Below, one piece after another: positions 1 to 5,230 of a stretch of 35,483 bases of DNA. The stretch lies in the NCBI GenBank assembly GCA_029432795.1, contig JARNMJ010000047.1, positions 1-35,483 of the forward strand. Direction: 5' to 3'. The notes under the pieces are model-generated. The model did no database searches and was not told where the DNA came from. It was given only the letters and a program-made list of their open reading frames with translations. The position numbers and the translations under genes are program-made. Origin of the DNA: Pontiellaceae bacterium B12219. GTDB lineage: Bacteria > Verrucomicrobiota > Kiritimatiellia > Kiritimatiellales > Pontiellaceae. How positions within the stretch are numbered: the first letter of the stretch is position 1; each line of letters opens with the position of its first letter.

Positions 1-18
1 TATCTTTCTCTCGGGCAT
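1..18 (-). CDS. first codons of a leftward phage gene cut by the window edge
   Basis: An ATG at 18-16 reads Met-Pro-Glu-Arg-Lys-Ile before leaving the window. It is preceded by a strong Shine-Dalgarno (AAAGGAG) whose GGAG lies about 5 bases before the ATG. The gene follows the tape-measure gene, so a tail or baseplate protein is expected by position only. The ribosome-binding site lies inside a perfect inverted repeat (19-69), described separately. Confidence 0.5.
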
Positions 19-69
19 GGCGATCTCCTTTACTTAATCCAACTGCTATCGTAGCAGTCGGAGATCGCC
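19..69 (-). promoter_or_regulatory. hairpin sequestering the ribosome-binding site
   Basis: In the leftward transcript GGCGATCTCC (69-60) pairs perfectly over 10 bases with GGAGATCGCC (28-19). The second arm contains the Shine-Dalgarno of the gene starting at 18 and ends directly before its ATG. A second perfect hairpin (ACTGCTA/TAGCAGT, 42-58) sits inside. The stop codon of the 45-codon upstream ORF lies in this inner hairpin, so a ribosome finishing that ORF would open the outer stem. That mechanism is inferred; the pairing is seen. Confidence 0.6.
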
Positions 70-183
70 CTCGCCCCCGTATTTGATGGAGAGCCAGTTT
101 TTACACCTTTCCTGCAAACCATCTACATAGCGAGTGCAGAGACCCTGCAGGCTACGAACGCCCGTTTCTGATCTGGCTAGCAT
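46..183 (-). CDS. small phage ORF, 45 aa, unknown function
   Basis: The ATG at 183-181 overlaps the 3' end of the tape-measure gene by 32 bases in another frame and reads 45 codons to TAG at 48-46. I recognise no family. The product is basic and mixed in composition, with a central YVDGLQERCKNWLSIKYGG stretch that looks like real protein. There is no obvious Shine-Dalgarno, so it would depend on coupling to the tape-measure gene. Its stop lies within the hairpin that hides the next gene's ribosome-binding site, which suggests a coupling or leader-peptide role. It could also be a chance open frame. Confidence 0.4.
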   Translation of the reverse strand: MLARSETGVRSLQGLCTRYVDGLQERCKNWLSIKYGGEGDLRLLR

Positions 184-2218
184 TCGTTGCCGTTCTGTTT
201 GAAAGATTTTCTATGGCCTGTTGTTGTGCCGCCATGTGCTGAATTGCCTGCCGAAGTGTTTGTTCGGATGCCGCAAGGTATGTCTTCAGCAATTCGTTCT
301 GTTTTTGAACTGCCGCTGTAACCCCGGAATCATCCAGACGCACATGACCCGGTTTCCAATCATCGGGCCCCACGTGCCCAGGTTTCCAGTCGTCAGATCC
401 AACATGACCCGGTTTCCAATCATCGGGCCCCACGTGCCCAGGTTTCCAATCATCGGATCCAACATGACCCGGCTTCCAGTTATCCGATCCAACCTGACCG
501 GGTTTCCAATCATCGGAACCGACGTGACCCGGTTTCCACTTTTTAGGCTGATCTTGAACAGATCCTAGACTAGAACTGCCGCCGTTTTCTCGCGAAGCTG
601 CTTGGTTCAATTGAGATGCTGCCTGCTCAAGATGACTGGCAGCATTATCCAATCGGCTACTGCTAGAACCTTCTCGTTTTTTAAGTTGCTCCTGTTCCAG
701 CTCTTGAAGCCTCTGTTCCCAGAGCTTCTTTTTATTCTGGTTGTAGCTTTCCTCAAAATTGAAATCTACGCCTGTAGTGTTCTTTACGGCCTCGCCTACC
801 TTCTCGAGATTCATATCCAGATCGCTCCGAAGATCGGAGACGGTGGATTTCATTCCATCGGCGAAATTCTTCAGCGCGCTTTCAACCATGCGCCCATCCA
901 TTTGTCCGGCGAGTTGCGCTTCCTTATCTTTTCCAAGGTCACCGTCATTGATGGCCCCCATTAGCAACCCCTTGAATTCATCGCCGGAAACATTGGGCAT
1001 ACCGTTCAGAAACTCATTTGAGTAGACGCCGTTATCCACCAGATATTTCCGGGCGTCCTCATTCGACATATTACCAACCGCATTAACTGCTGCCTTTTTT
1101 CGGGACTTGCCCATGCCCGGAATATCGAGTTTCAGCAACTCTTCCTTAATCACGGATACGATGGTGATGCCAACCAGCTTCCAGATCTCCAATGAAGCCT
1201 TGATGGCAGCAACCAGTCCTTTAAAAAGAGAATCCACGATATTCACGATCACTGCGTTGACGATTCGCCCGAAACCAGTGCCACCGGTCGCCAGATTATC
1301 CTGGATAATTTTCGATGCTTCCTGAGCGGTCTGGAACGCGGCAATAACTTTGATCCGGGCGCTCTCGACATGCTGATTGATCTTCTCACCAAACTTGGTC
1401 AGGTTGTTTCCGGTTAGAGCCTCGATCAGATCATCAATCACCCGCTTAACCGCTGGGAGGAACTTTTCGCCAAAGTCTGCCTTAAACAGATCGAAGGCAC
1501 CCTTAAGGGTAGAAAGCTTGCCATTGAACGTGGCGCTCATTTCCTCCAGGCCGCCGCCAAACTTTTCGATCATGATTTCCATCAACGCTGCCTGCGCCTG
1601 CTCGAAGCCGGTTGCAGAAATCTCCTGCGACTGCTTCATCTTGTCTTTGTATTTGAAGAGGAAGCTATCGCCCTGGCGTTCGAGCATGATTCCCAGACCC
1701 CGTAACGGCTCCGTTTCCAAGCTTTTTAGCGAGGATGCCACATCCAGGATATTCTTATTCAACGCCGCCGCTGTGGTGGCCACGGCCTCGACGGCTCCTT
1801 GCCCTTCGATACCAACACCTTCCAGGGCAACGCGGGTTTCAACAATCTCCTGGGGAGAAAACGGGGTTTTAGCCGAAAACTGCACGCTCTCTGCAAAAGC
1901 CTTGTCGGCCTCTTCCTTGGTGGCCATGACGGCCTTAAGTTGCGTTCGTAGCGTTTCCATTGAGGCAGCGGACTTGATGCTCGATGCAGCGAACGCCGCG
2001 AAGATCCCACCGCCCGCACCGATTACCGCCATGAATATTTTCAGCGGTCTCAGCAGCGCATCCAGTCCCTTCTTGAGTTTGGCAAAGGAGGCGACGCCGG
2101 TACTCCCCATCCCTTTAATAATAGAGGTCAGTTTTTTAAAGCCGACTGTAGCTTTGGTTAAGCCTGTTCGATCGAAAAGTGATTTCAGATAGATTCTGAT
2201 CTCATTTTTATTGCTCAT
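152..2218 (-). CDS. phage tail tape-measure protein
   Basis: 688 residues from the ATG at 2218, which has GGAG eight bases upstream; an in-frame ATG further upstream lies inside the preceding gene and has no such site. Tape-measure proteins span the tail lumen, set tail length and help DNA entry. Supporting features are an N-terminal helical region, a hydrophobic Gly/Ala segment (about residues 55-85, LLRPLKIFMAVIGAGGG), a motif region KTPFSPQEIVETRVALEGVG, a second long hydrophobic stretch (about 315-355, VNIVDSLFKGLVAAIKASLE), a coiled-coil region near 540-600, and then seven tandem 10-residue repeats (WKPGHVGSDD type) before a final helix. It is short for the family, as for Mu-like tails. 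It overlaps the upstream excisionase-like gene by 11 bases. Assignment rests on architecture and composition, not on a catalytic motif. Confidence 0.75.
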   Translation of the reverse strand: MSNKNEIRIYLKSLFDRTGLTKATVGFKKLTSIIKGMGSTGVASFAKLKKGLDALLRPLKIFMAVIGAGGGIFAAFAASSIKSAASMETLRTQLKAVMATKEEADKAFAESVQFSAKTPFSPQEIVETRVALEGVGIEGQGAVEAVATTAAALNKNILDVASSLKSLETEPLRGLGIMLERQGDSFLFKYKDKMKQSQEISATGFEQAQAALMEIMIEKFGGGLEEMSATFNGKLSTLKGAFDLFKADFGEKFLPAVKRVIDDLIEALTGNNLTKFGEKINQHVESARIKVIAAFQTAQEASKIIQDNLATGGTGFGRIVNAVIVNIVDSLFKGLVAAIKASLEIWKLVGITIVSVIKEELLKLDIPGMGKSRKKAAVNAVGNMSNEDARKYLVDNGVYSNEFLNGMPNVSGDEFKGLLMGAINDGDLGKDKEAQLAGQMDGRMVESALKNFADGMKSTVSDLRSDLDMNLEKVGEAVKNTTGVDFNFEESYNQNKKKLWEQRLQELEQEQLKKREGSSSSRLDNAASHLEQAASQLNQAASRENGGSSSLGSVQDQPKKWKPGHVGSDDWKPGQVGSDNWKPGHVGSDDWKPGHVGPDDWKPGHVGSDDWKPGHVGPDDWKPGHVRLDDSGVTAAVQKQNELLKTYLAASEQTLRQAIQHMAAQQQAIENLSNRTATNASQIRNGRS
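329..538 (-). repeat. seven tandem 30-bp repeats in the tape-measure gene
   Basis: Seven copies of a 30-bp unit encode Trp-Lys-Pro-Gly-His/Gln-Val-Gly/Arg-x-Asp-Asp/Asn. Trp codons recur exactly every 30 bases (538, 508, 478, 448, 418, 388, 358). Units alternate between Ser and Pro at position 8, which suggests duplication of two-unit blocks. The array lies between a coiled-coil region and the terminal helix. Confidence 0.9.
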
Positions 2219-2447
2219 GTGTATTTCTCCATCTATGGCCGAACGTTTTCTGCACGAAGGCTGAGGAAACCGGAAGAATGCGCCAATACGCCCGAGGTGC
2301 GGTTGGAGTTGCAATATTAACCGCTGCCAAGGTCCCGTTCTGGCAAAACTCTAAAACAAGCTTTCTCTCGGTCCTTAGTAAAGAAGTTGCCTGGCTGACC
2401 GTTAAAAGCTTCTTATGTTGCTTAAAACGCCGATCACCCTTTCGCAT
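2208..2447 (-). CDS. excisionase/AlpA-like helix-turn-helix protein
   Basis: 79 residues with a very good Shine-Dalgarno (AGGAGG, about 8 bases before the ATG). The pattern LLTVSQATSLLRTERKLVLE, then FCQNGTLAAVNI, AYWRI and a final helix fits the winged helix-turn-helix seen in excisionases and AlpA-type regulators (x-L-T-hxxAxxLL...G-x-L-x-A...WRI). This kind of domain binds DNA and usually acts as a directionality factor or transcription activator. The end overlaps the tape-measure start by 11 bases, implying translational coupling. Finding it next to a tail gene is unusual and suggests mosaic assembly. Similar domains occur in the early operon (6063-6796), so it may be a paralogue of those. 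Its DNA target is unknown. Confidence 0.6.
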   Translation of the reverse strand: MRKGDRRFKQHKKLLTVSQATSLLRTERKLVLEFCQNGTLAAVNIATPTAPRAYWRILPVSSAFVQKTFGHRWRNTHEQ

Positions 2448-2528
2448 TCTTTTTCCTCCTGAAAACCATGCTGATTAAAGTGAAGGAAGACTATTGCAAG
2501 TCCGGAGGCTATATTGCGTTCGGTGGGT

Positions 2529-2774
2529 TCAGTTCGAATTTTTCAAGAGTTGCCCTGTAAGCAACGTACAGAAGCACAGAAGCTGCACACCGTGCATATT
2601 TCTTGGCCTATGAATCGGGATAGTAATCCGACTTCTCAAATCGCCAACGTGATAGCTATTTTTCGGATCGGACATCTCTCCCGGATCCAAAAAGCAACCG
2701 CGCTTGCTTTTTGAAAAAGGCCACACGTGGCGGATTTGATATTGCTCACACTGTGGGCATTTTAAAAGTGACAT
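2529..2774 (-). CDS. small zinc-ribbon-like protein, paralogue of the gene at 3223
   Basis: 81 residues from ATG 2774. The N-terminus MSLLKCPQCEQY is shared with the 3223-3453 protein, as is a later GCF-hydrophobic-D motif, so the two are paralogues. A single CPQC knuckle is visible. Later cysteines (LLCFC) could complete a metal site, but this is not clear. The C-terminal half differs from the paralogue and may have been replaced or shifted in frame. An upstream ATG (2783) is in frame but lies in the palindrome. No Shine-Dalgarno is seen; the start codon lies inside an inverted repeat (2764-2787). No function can be assigned. Confidence 0.5.
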   Translation of the reverse strand: MSLLKCPQCEQYQIRHVWPFSKSKRGCFLDPGEMSDPKNSYHVGDLRSRITIPIHRPRNMHGVQLLCFCTLLTGQLLKNSN

Positions 2775-2832
2775 GCGTGTCACTTTTGGTGCTGGCTGAA
2801 TAAATGTTCAGCTGCTGAACTTTTCGCTACTG
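2733..2832 (-). repeat. duplicated regulatory/start module, copy 1
   Basis: About 100 bp closely match 3412-3513. Read leftwards, each copy starts at the CAGTAG ending the upstream reading frame, passes a palindrome and a conserved TTATTCAGCCAGCACCAAA stretch, then a GTGACA/TGTCAC inverted repeat overlapping the ATG, and runs through the first 14 or so codons of a zinc-ribbon gene. It looks like a cassette carrying promoter, operator and gene start. Confidence 0.8.
2764..2787. promoter_or_regulatory. perfect inverted repeat over the start codon of the 2529 gene
   Basis: AAAAGTGACA (2764-2773) and TGTCACTTTT (2778-2787) form 10-bp perfect arms around four bases; the leftward ATG is at 2774-2772. 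The other copy (3443-3468) keeps the first arm and a near-perfect second one. A half-site also occurs inside the paralogue gene at about 3361-3370. A second perfect palindrome with 7-bp arms (GTTCAGC/GCTGAAC) is at 2806-2820. It may be an operator, or an RNA hairpin occluding translation. Confidence 0.55.
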
Positions 2833-2991
2833 CCCGCCCTGCATATGAAGCGTCTTATAAAGCTCTGCATAGGTGGTTTCCTTTTCCCGGTCGATATCTT
2901 TCAGGTGCAGCAGTACTGTCCGTTTAAGCTCATCGATAGGAATTGGAGGGGGTGGTTTAGTCCTCGGAGGACCCCCTCTCTTCGGATCTAT
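2827..2991 (-). CDS. coding-like frame without a clear start, overlapping the membrane-protein gene
   Basis: After the membrane gene at 2957-3220, a different frame stays open for 54 codons to TAG at 2829. Its last 35 or so residues read convincingly as helical protein (IDELKRTVLLHLKDIDREKE, then TTYAELYKTLHMQGGQ). There is no ATG, GTG or TTG start and no Shine-Dalgarno. It is +1 (equivalently -2) to the membrane gene, and the shared region includes AGGGGGT. So it could be reached by frameshifting, be the tail of a gene broken by mutation, or be a remnant. The stop codon coincides with the start of the duplicated 100-bp module. Confidence 0.35.
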   Translation of the reverse strand: MDPKRGGPPRTKPPPPIPIDELKRTVLLHLKDIDREKETTYAELYKTLHMQGGQ

Positions 2992-3220
2992 TCACAAAAG
3001 AAACCTCTATTAAGGCCCCAGCCATCACGCCTACAACACCTCCTGCAAGGCACTTGCGAAGGGTATGCGAATGAAAAAGCACCTCTAAATCAATGAAGTC
3101 GCCATTCAGAATACCATGCCAGAACATTTGCCACCCCATAACCTCGTATTCGTTGAGCCACAGCCACCGAACCAATAGAACCCCAATGACGCATCCAATG
3201 ATTGGAATAATGTATTTCAT
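2957..3220 (-). CDS. small membrane protein, two transmembrane helices
   Basis: 87 residues. The start at 3220 has AGGAGG seven bases upstream, and that site overlaps the stop of the preceding gene (TAG at 3225-3223), so the two are co-translated. There are two hydrophobic segments: about residues 3-22 (YIIPIIGCVIGVLLVRWLWL) and about 58-74 (CLAGGVVGVMAGALIEV). The linker contains VMGWQMFWHGILNGD. The C-terminus is charged (NRSEERGSSED). Small two-helix proteins of phages include holins, spanins and superinfection-exclusion proteins. Nothing in the sequence decides between them, and the gene lies beside the repressor rather than in a lysis cassette. An immunity or exclusion role expressed from the prophage is possible but only inferred from position. 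Confidence 0.6.
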   Translation of the reverse strand: MKYIIPIIGCVIGVLLVRWLWLNEYEVMGWQMFWHGILNGDFIDLEVLFHSHTLRKCLAGGVVGVMAGALIEVSFVNRSEERGSSED

Positions 3221-3222
3221 CG

Positions 3223-3453
3223 CTAGTCCTCCTCGCCCTCCAGGGGCATTGAAACATCAAACCCATATTCATCATCAATAGTCATTACCCGCTCGAAGGT
3301 ATCATTATCGAGTTGAGCATTATTCAACCAATCAAAAAAACAACCGGTGGTTGGTTTTTGAAAAGTGACACCGCTCCCTTTTTCAATCCATGGAAGGCGG
3401 CATGCGCGGAGGATTTTATATTGCTCACACTGTGGGCATTTTAAAAGTGACAT
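3223..3453 (-). CDS. small zinc-ribbon-like protein (CPQC), paralogue of the gene at 2529
   Basis: 76 residues with MSLLKCPQCEQYKI at the N-terminus, a middle part including EKGSGVTFQKPTTGCFFDWL, and a very acidic C-terminus (IDDEYGFDVSMPLEGEED). One CxxC pair and one further Cys are visible, so a metal site is plausible but incomplete. The start codon lies within a GTGACA/TGTCAC inverted repeat and lacks a good Shine-Dalgarno. It is the first gene after the repressor (stop at 3508) and is followed two bases after its own stop by the membrane-protein gene. The acidic tail could suggest a DNA-mimic or partner-binding role, which is speculation. Confidence 0.55.
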   Translation of the reverse strand: MSLLKCPQCEQYKILRACRLPWIEKGSGVTFQKPTTGCFFDWLNNAQLDNDTFERVMTIDDEYGFDVSMPLEGEED

Positions 3454-3513
3454 ACCTTGTCACTATTTGGTGCTGGCTGAATAAATATTCAACCGTCGAA
3501 CTTTTTTCTACTG
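3412..3513 (-). repeat. duplicated regulatory/start module, copy 2
   Basis: Partner of 2733-2832. It begins in the stop codon of the repressor gene (CAGTAG) and ends in the zinc-ribbon gene starting at 3453. The start-codon inverted repeat is AAAAGTGACA (3443-3452) against TGTCACTATTT (3458-3468). The upstream palindrome is degenerate here compared with copy 1. Confidence 0.8.
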
Positions 3514-4251
3514 GTCTTCCGACAATGATTCTGCCCCCTTCTCTAGTAGGTCCAGCATCCGCGCAACGTCTTCCGAGAAACCTTCCCTCGCCTTGTTTTT
3601 ATCAAGCCTATATTTGTCATAAGCTTCTTGTCCGCCCATACCATCAATCAAATGAAGGTAGCATGTATTGAGAAGTAATCTATATATCTTAATAAGCTCA
3701 GGGTCGCTTTGATCAGGAAACTCTGGTCGGGGGTCCAGCACCTTTAAAACATACTGGAGCATATTCCAGAGTTGCCAGGCATTCTGCCCATCTTGGTAAA
3801 GGACCATTTCTATGTTTTCAAAAAAATCCTGCCTTAAGGATGGAGATTGTTCCTTGGCCAAAAAAACTCCGAAATAGTCCCGGAATACATCTAAAAAACT
3901 GCGCGATTGATCTACATTAACCAATTCGGGTATTGAAGTCCAATTTTGGTAGCTTCGCAAACTTCCTTCACCCGTTGCCAACCACCATTCACTAATGATG
4001 AATACTCGCGCCATTTGAACGGCCATGCCAAAACTCAAAACAGTTCGCCCGGTTTCTAGGTTCGCCAATTTGCTACGAGAAATCCCCAATGGTATTGCAA
4101 AGTCAGGTTGCGTAAATCCGAGAAAGTCTCGCACTTTTTTTATTCTTTTCGCAACATCTAGACCTAATGGATTTAGATTTTCTATGAGTTTTGAACACAT
4201 GCTTTTATAAATAGCAGAATCACTAGACAAATAAAAAGTGATATTTATCAT
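3508..4251 (-). CDS. XRE-family helix-turn-helix repressor of the prophage
   Basis: Up to 247 residues. An XRE helix-turn-helix lies at about residues 33-85 (VAKRIKKVRDFLGFTQPDFA, then IPLGISRSKLANLETGRTVL), with the typical FTQ...LGIS...L..LE.GR pattern. The C-terminal 150 residues are helical, with no visible Ser-Lys LexA-type protease site, so induction would not be by simple autocleavage. The first ATG (4251) lacks a Shine-Dalgarno and is only six bases from the operator; an internal ATG at 4200 leaves the DNA-binding domain intact and may be the true start. It diverges from the Ner-like gene across a perfect palindrome, the arrangement of a lysogeny switch. The role as immunity repressor is inferred from domain and position. 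Confidence 0.75.
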   Translation of the reverse strand: MINITFYLSSDSAIYKSMCSKLIENLNPLGLDVAKRIKKVRDFLGFTQPDFAIPLGISRSKLANLETGRTVLSFGMAVQMARVFIISEWWLATGEGSLRSYQNWTSIPELVNVDQSRSFLDVFRDYFGVFLAKEQSPSLRQDFFENIEMVLYQDGQNAWQLWNMLQYVLKVLDPRPEFPDQSDPELIKIYRLLLNTCYLHLIDGMGGQEAYDKYRLDKNKAREGFSEDVARMLDLLEKGAESLSEDQ

Positions 4252-4256
4252 GTTGC

Positions 4257-4277
4257 ATTACACGTCTAACGTGTAAT
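4257..4277. promoter_or_regulatory. operator palindrome between repressor and early operon
   Basis: Perfect 9-bp arms ATTACACGT and ACGTGTAAT flank CTA in the 38-bp gap between divergent repressor and Ner-like genes. A rightward promoter may overlap it: TTGCAT at 4254 and TAATAT at 4275 (15-bp spacing, short). This would place transcription start almost at the ATG at 4290. Binding by one or both neighbouring proteins is inferred. Confidence 0.75.
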
Positions 4278-4289
4278 ATAAACCTTCTT

Positions 4290-4511
4290 ATGAGCAATTC
4301 ATTAAAGATTATGCTGGCTGCTAATGGATTATCCCTAAAGGGGCTTGCCGAAAGAACGGGCTATAGCTATGGGCACATCCTGAATATAAGCAGCGGATCG
4401 CAAAAATCGCCGAAAGCTCGCCGAAAAATCGCCGCAGCACTCGGAACGAAACCTAGCTCGATCTGGACCGATCTCGAAACCGAAACCTCAACAACGAAGA
4501 GCAAAGTATGA
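4290..4511 (+). CDS. Ner-like helix-turn-helix regulator
   Basis: 73 residues, mostly one helix-turn-helix domain: LKIMLAANGLSLKGLAERTG, YSYGHILNISSGSQKSP, ARRKIAAALGTKPSSIW. This fits small XRE/Ner-type proteins, which in Mu turn down early and repressor transcription by binding the intergenic operator. It is the first gene of the early operon and starts 12 bases after the operator. No Shine-Dalgarno is present, so translation may be leaderless. Its ATGA overlap with the next gene (start 4508) shows coupling. Function is inferred from fold, size and position. Confidence 0.65.
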   Translation: MSNSLKIMLAANGLSLKGLAERTGYSYGHILNISSGSQKSPKARRKIAAALGTKPSSIWTDLETETSTTKSKV

Positions 4512-5041
4512 ACGTATGTAATCGCACTCTCCCCCCATTGGATACATGCATAGCCGATATGGTTATTTTGGATGCCGCTGATGTGGCTCAACTATTCCGT
4601 CTGGAAGCAGACATCCAAGAGGAATCATTCTATGCTCTTCTACTGGATGACGAATTCAACGCATTGCAGCTATTTCCTATTTCCGTAGACATCGCGATGG
4701 AAGTCGCCGATCACGATTGCGCCAAACTTGGACTTACTGCGCCATCCAACGTCGCAGCCATTATTCTTGTACACAACAAGCCTTCCGGAGATTTGGAGCC
4801 GACAAAATTAGATAGTTATTTCGCAGGTAATCTAGCGAGGTATGCCCATTGGCGGACGAATTCGCCTGTCTTGGATCATGTCATAATTGGCCCGAACCCC
4901 ACCGGAAACACAGGCTATCGCAGCCTAAGGCGGGATAACTTCGATTGGATCTTTGGGAGCAAAAAGGCAGCAACAAACTACCTAGGAATCCCCTGGGATA
5001 CTTTTGAATCAACAGATGAAATAACCAATAAGGAGCAATAA
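4508..5041 (+). CDS. RadC-like JAB/MPN-domain protein with degraded metal site
   Basis: 177 residues. The C-terminal half matches the RadC signature: IILVHNKPSGDLEPTKLDSY for the usual HNHPSG...PS..D, followed by SPVLDHVIIGPNPTG for LLDHIIIG. RadC-family proteins have a JAMM-type zinc site (HxH and Asp). Here the second His is Lys (HNK), while the first His, the PSG turn and Asp remain. Hydrolytic activity is therefore doubtful and a binding role is possible. The N-terminal 80 residues are unlike standard RadC. RadC-like genes are common on mobile elements, with unknown role. It overlaps the Ner-like gene (ATGA). Confidence 0.65.
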   Translation: MNVCNRTLPPLDTCIADMVILDAADVAQLFRLEADIQEESFYALLLDDEFNALQLFPISVDIAMEVADHDCAKLGLTAPSNVAAIILVHNKPSGDLEPTKLDSYFAGNLARYAHWRTNSPVLDHVIIGPNPTGNTGYRSLRRDNFDWIFGSKKAATNYLGIPWDTFESTDEITNKEQ

Positions 5042-5043
5042 TA

Positions 5044-5205
5044 GTGAGCGATAAATATATGATTGCGGTGTCAACAAACTACGCAGAGCTATCCGGCAAT
5101 GTGAACCGCCTGATTAATCAGGGGTGGACCCCGTTAGGCGGGGTCAGTGTAATTTCGACGGGGAGTGGAGCGCTCCAGGTAGCTCAGGCCCTCTCTCGGA
5201 AATAA
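5044..5205 (+). CDS. DUF1737-like small protein (GTG start)
   Basis: 53 residues from GTG at 5044, two bases after the RadC-like stop, with AAGGAG eight bases upstream; an internal Met at residue 6 is a less likely start. The pattern YMIAVSTNYAELSGNVNRLI, NQGWTPLGGVSV, then an Ala/Gln-rich end fits DUF1737 (x-V-x-x-L-I-x-x-G-W-x-P-x-G-G-V), a short domain of unknown function often found in phage and accessory genes. Two perfect DNA hairpins (5109-5122 and 5127-5145) lie inside the gene, over the most conserved codons. Confidence 0.65.
   Translation: MSDKYMIAVSTNYAELSGNVNRLINQGWTPLGGVSVISTGSGALQVAQALSRK
5109..5145 (+). promoter_or_regulatory. two adjacent perfect inverted repeats within the DUF1737-like gene
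   Basis: CCTGATTAATCAGG (5109-5122) is a 14-bp perfect palindrome. Four bases later GACCCCG (5127-5133) and CGGGGTC (5139-5145) form a 7-bp GC-rich stem with a five-base loop. As RNA the second is a stable hairpin in the middle of a coding sequence; no U-run follows. It may be a binding site, an attenuator or chance. Confidence 0.4.
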
Positions 5206-5230
5206 CCAAACAAACGTAAGGAGATAGATC

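Noticed and set aside
329-538. CRISPR array
   Set aside because: The 30-bp units are contiguous and coding, with no unique spacers between them.
221-568. Plus-strand frame with Pro-Arg-Phe-Pro type repeats
   Set aside because: It mirrors the 30-bp repeats of the tape-measure gene on the other strand; the periodicity comes from those.
1377-2192. Long plus-strand frame (271 codons) opposite the tape-measure gene
   Set aside because: Antisense shadow: Ser/Pro/Ala-rich, no ribosome-binding site, while the opposite strand encodes a coherent tail protein.
2219-2314. Longer N-terminus of the tape-measure protein
   Set aside because: It lies within the excisionase-like gene in another frame and lacks a ribosome-binding site; the ATG at 2218 has GGAG.
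2845-3096. Plus-strand frame of 83 codons in the accessory region
   Set aside because: Antisense to the membrane-protein gene and the adjoining coding-like frame; composition not protein-like.
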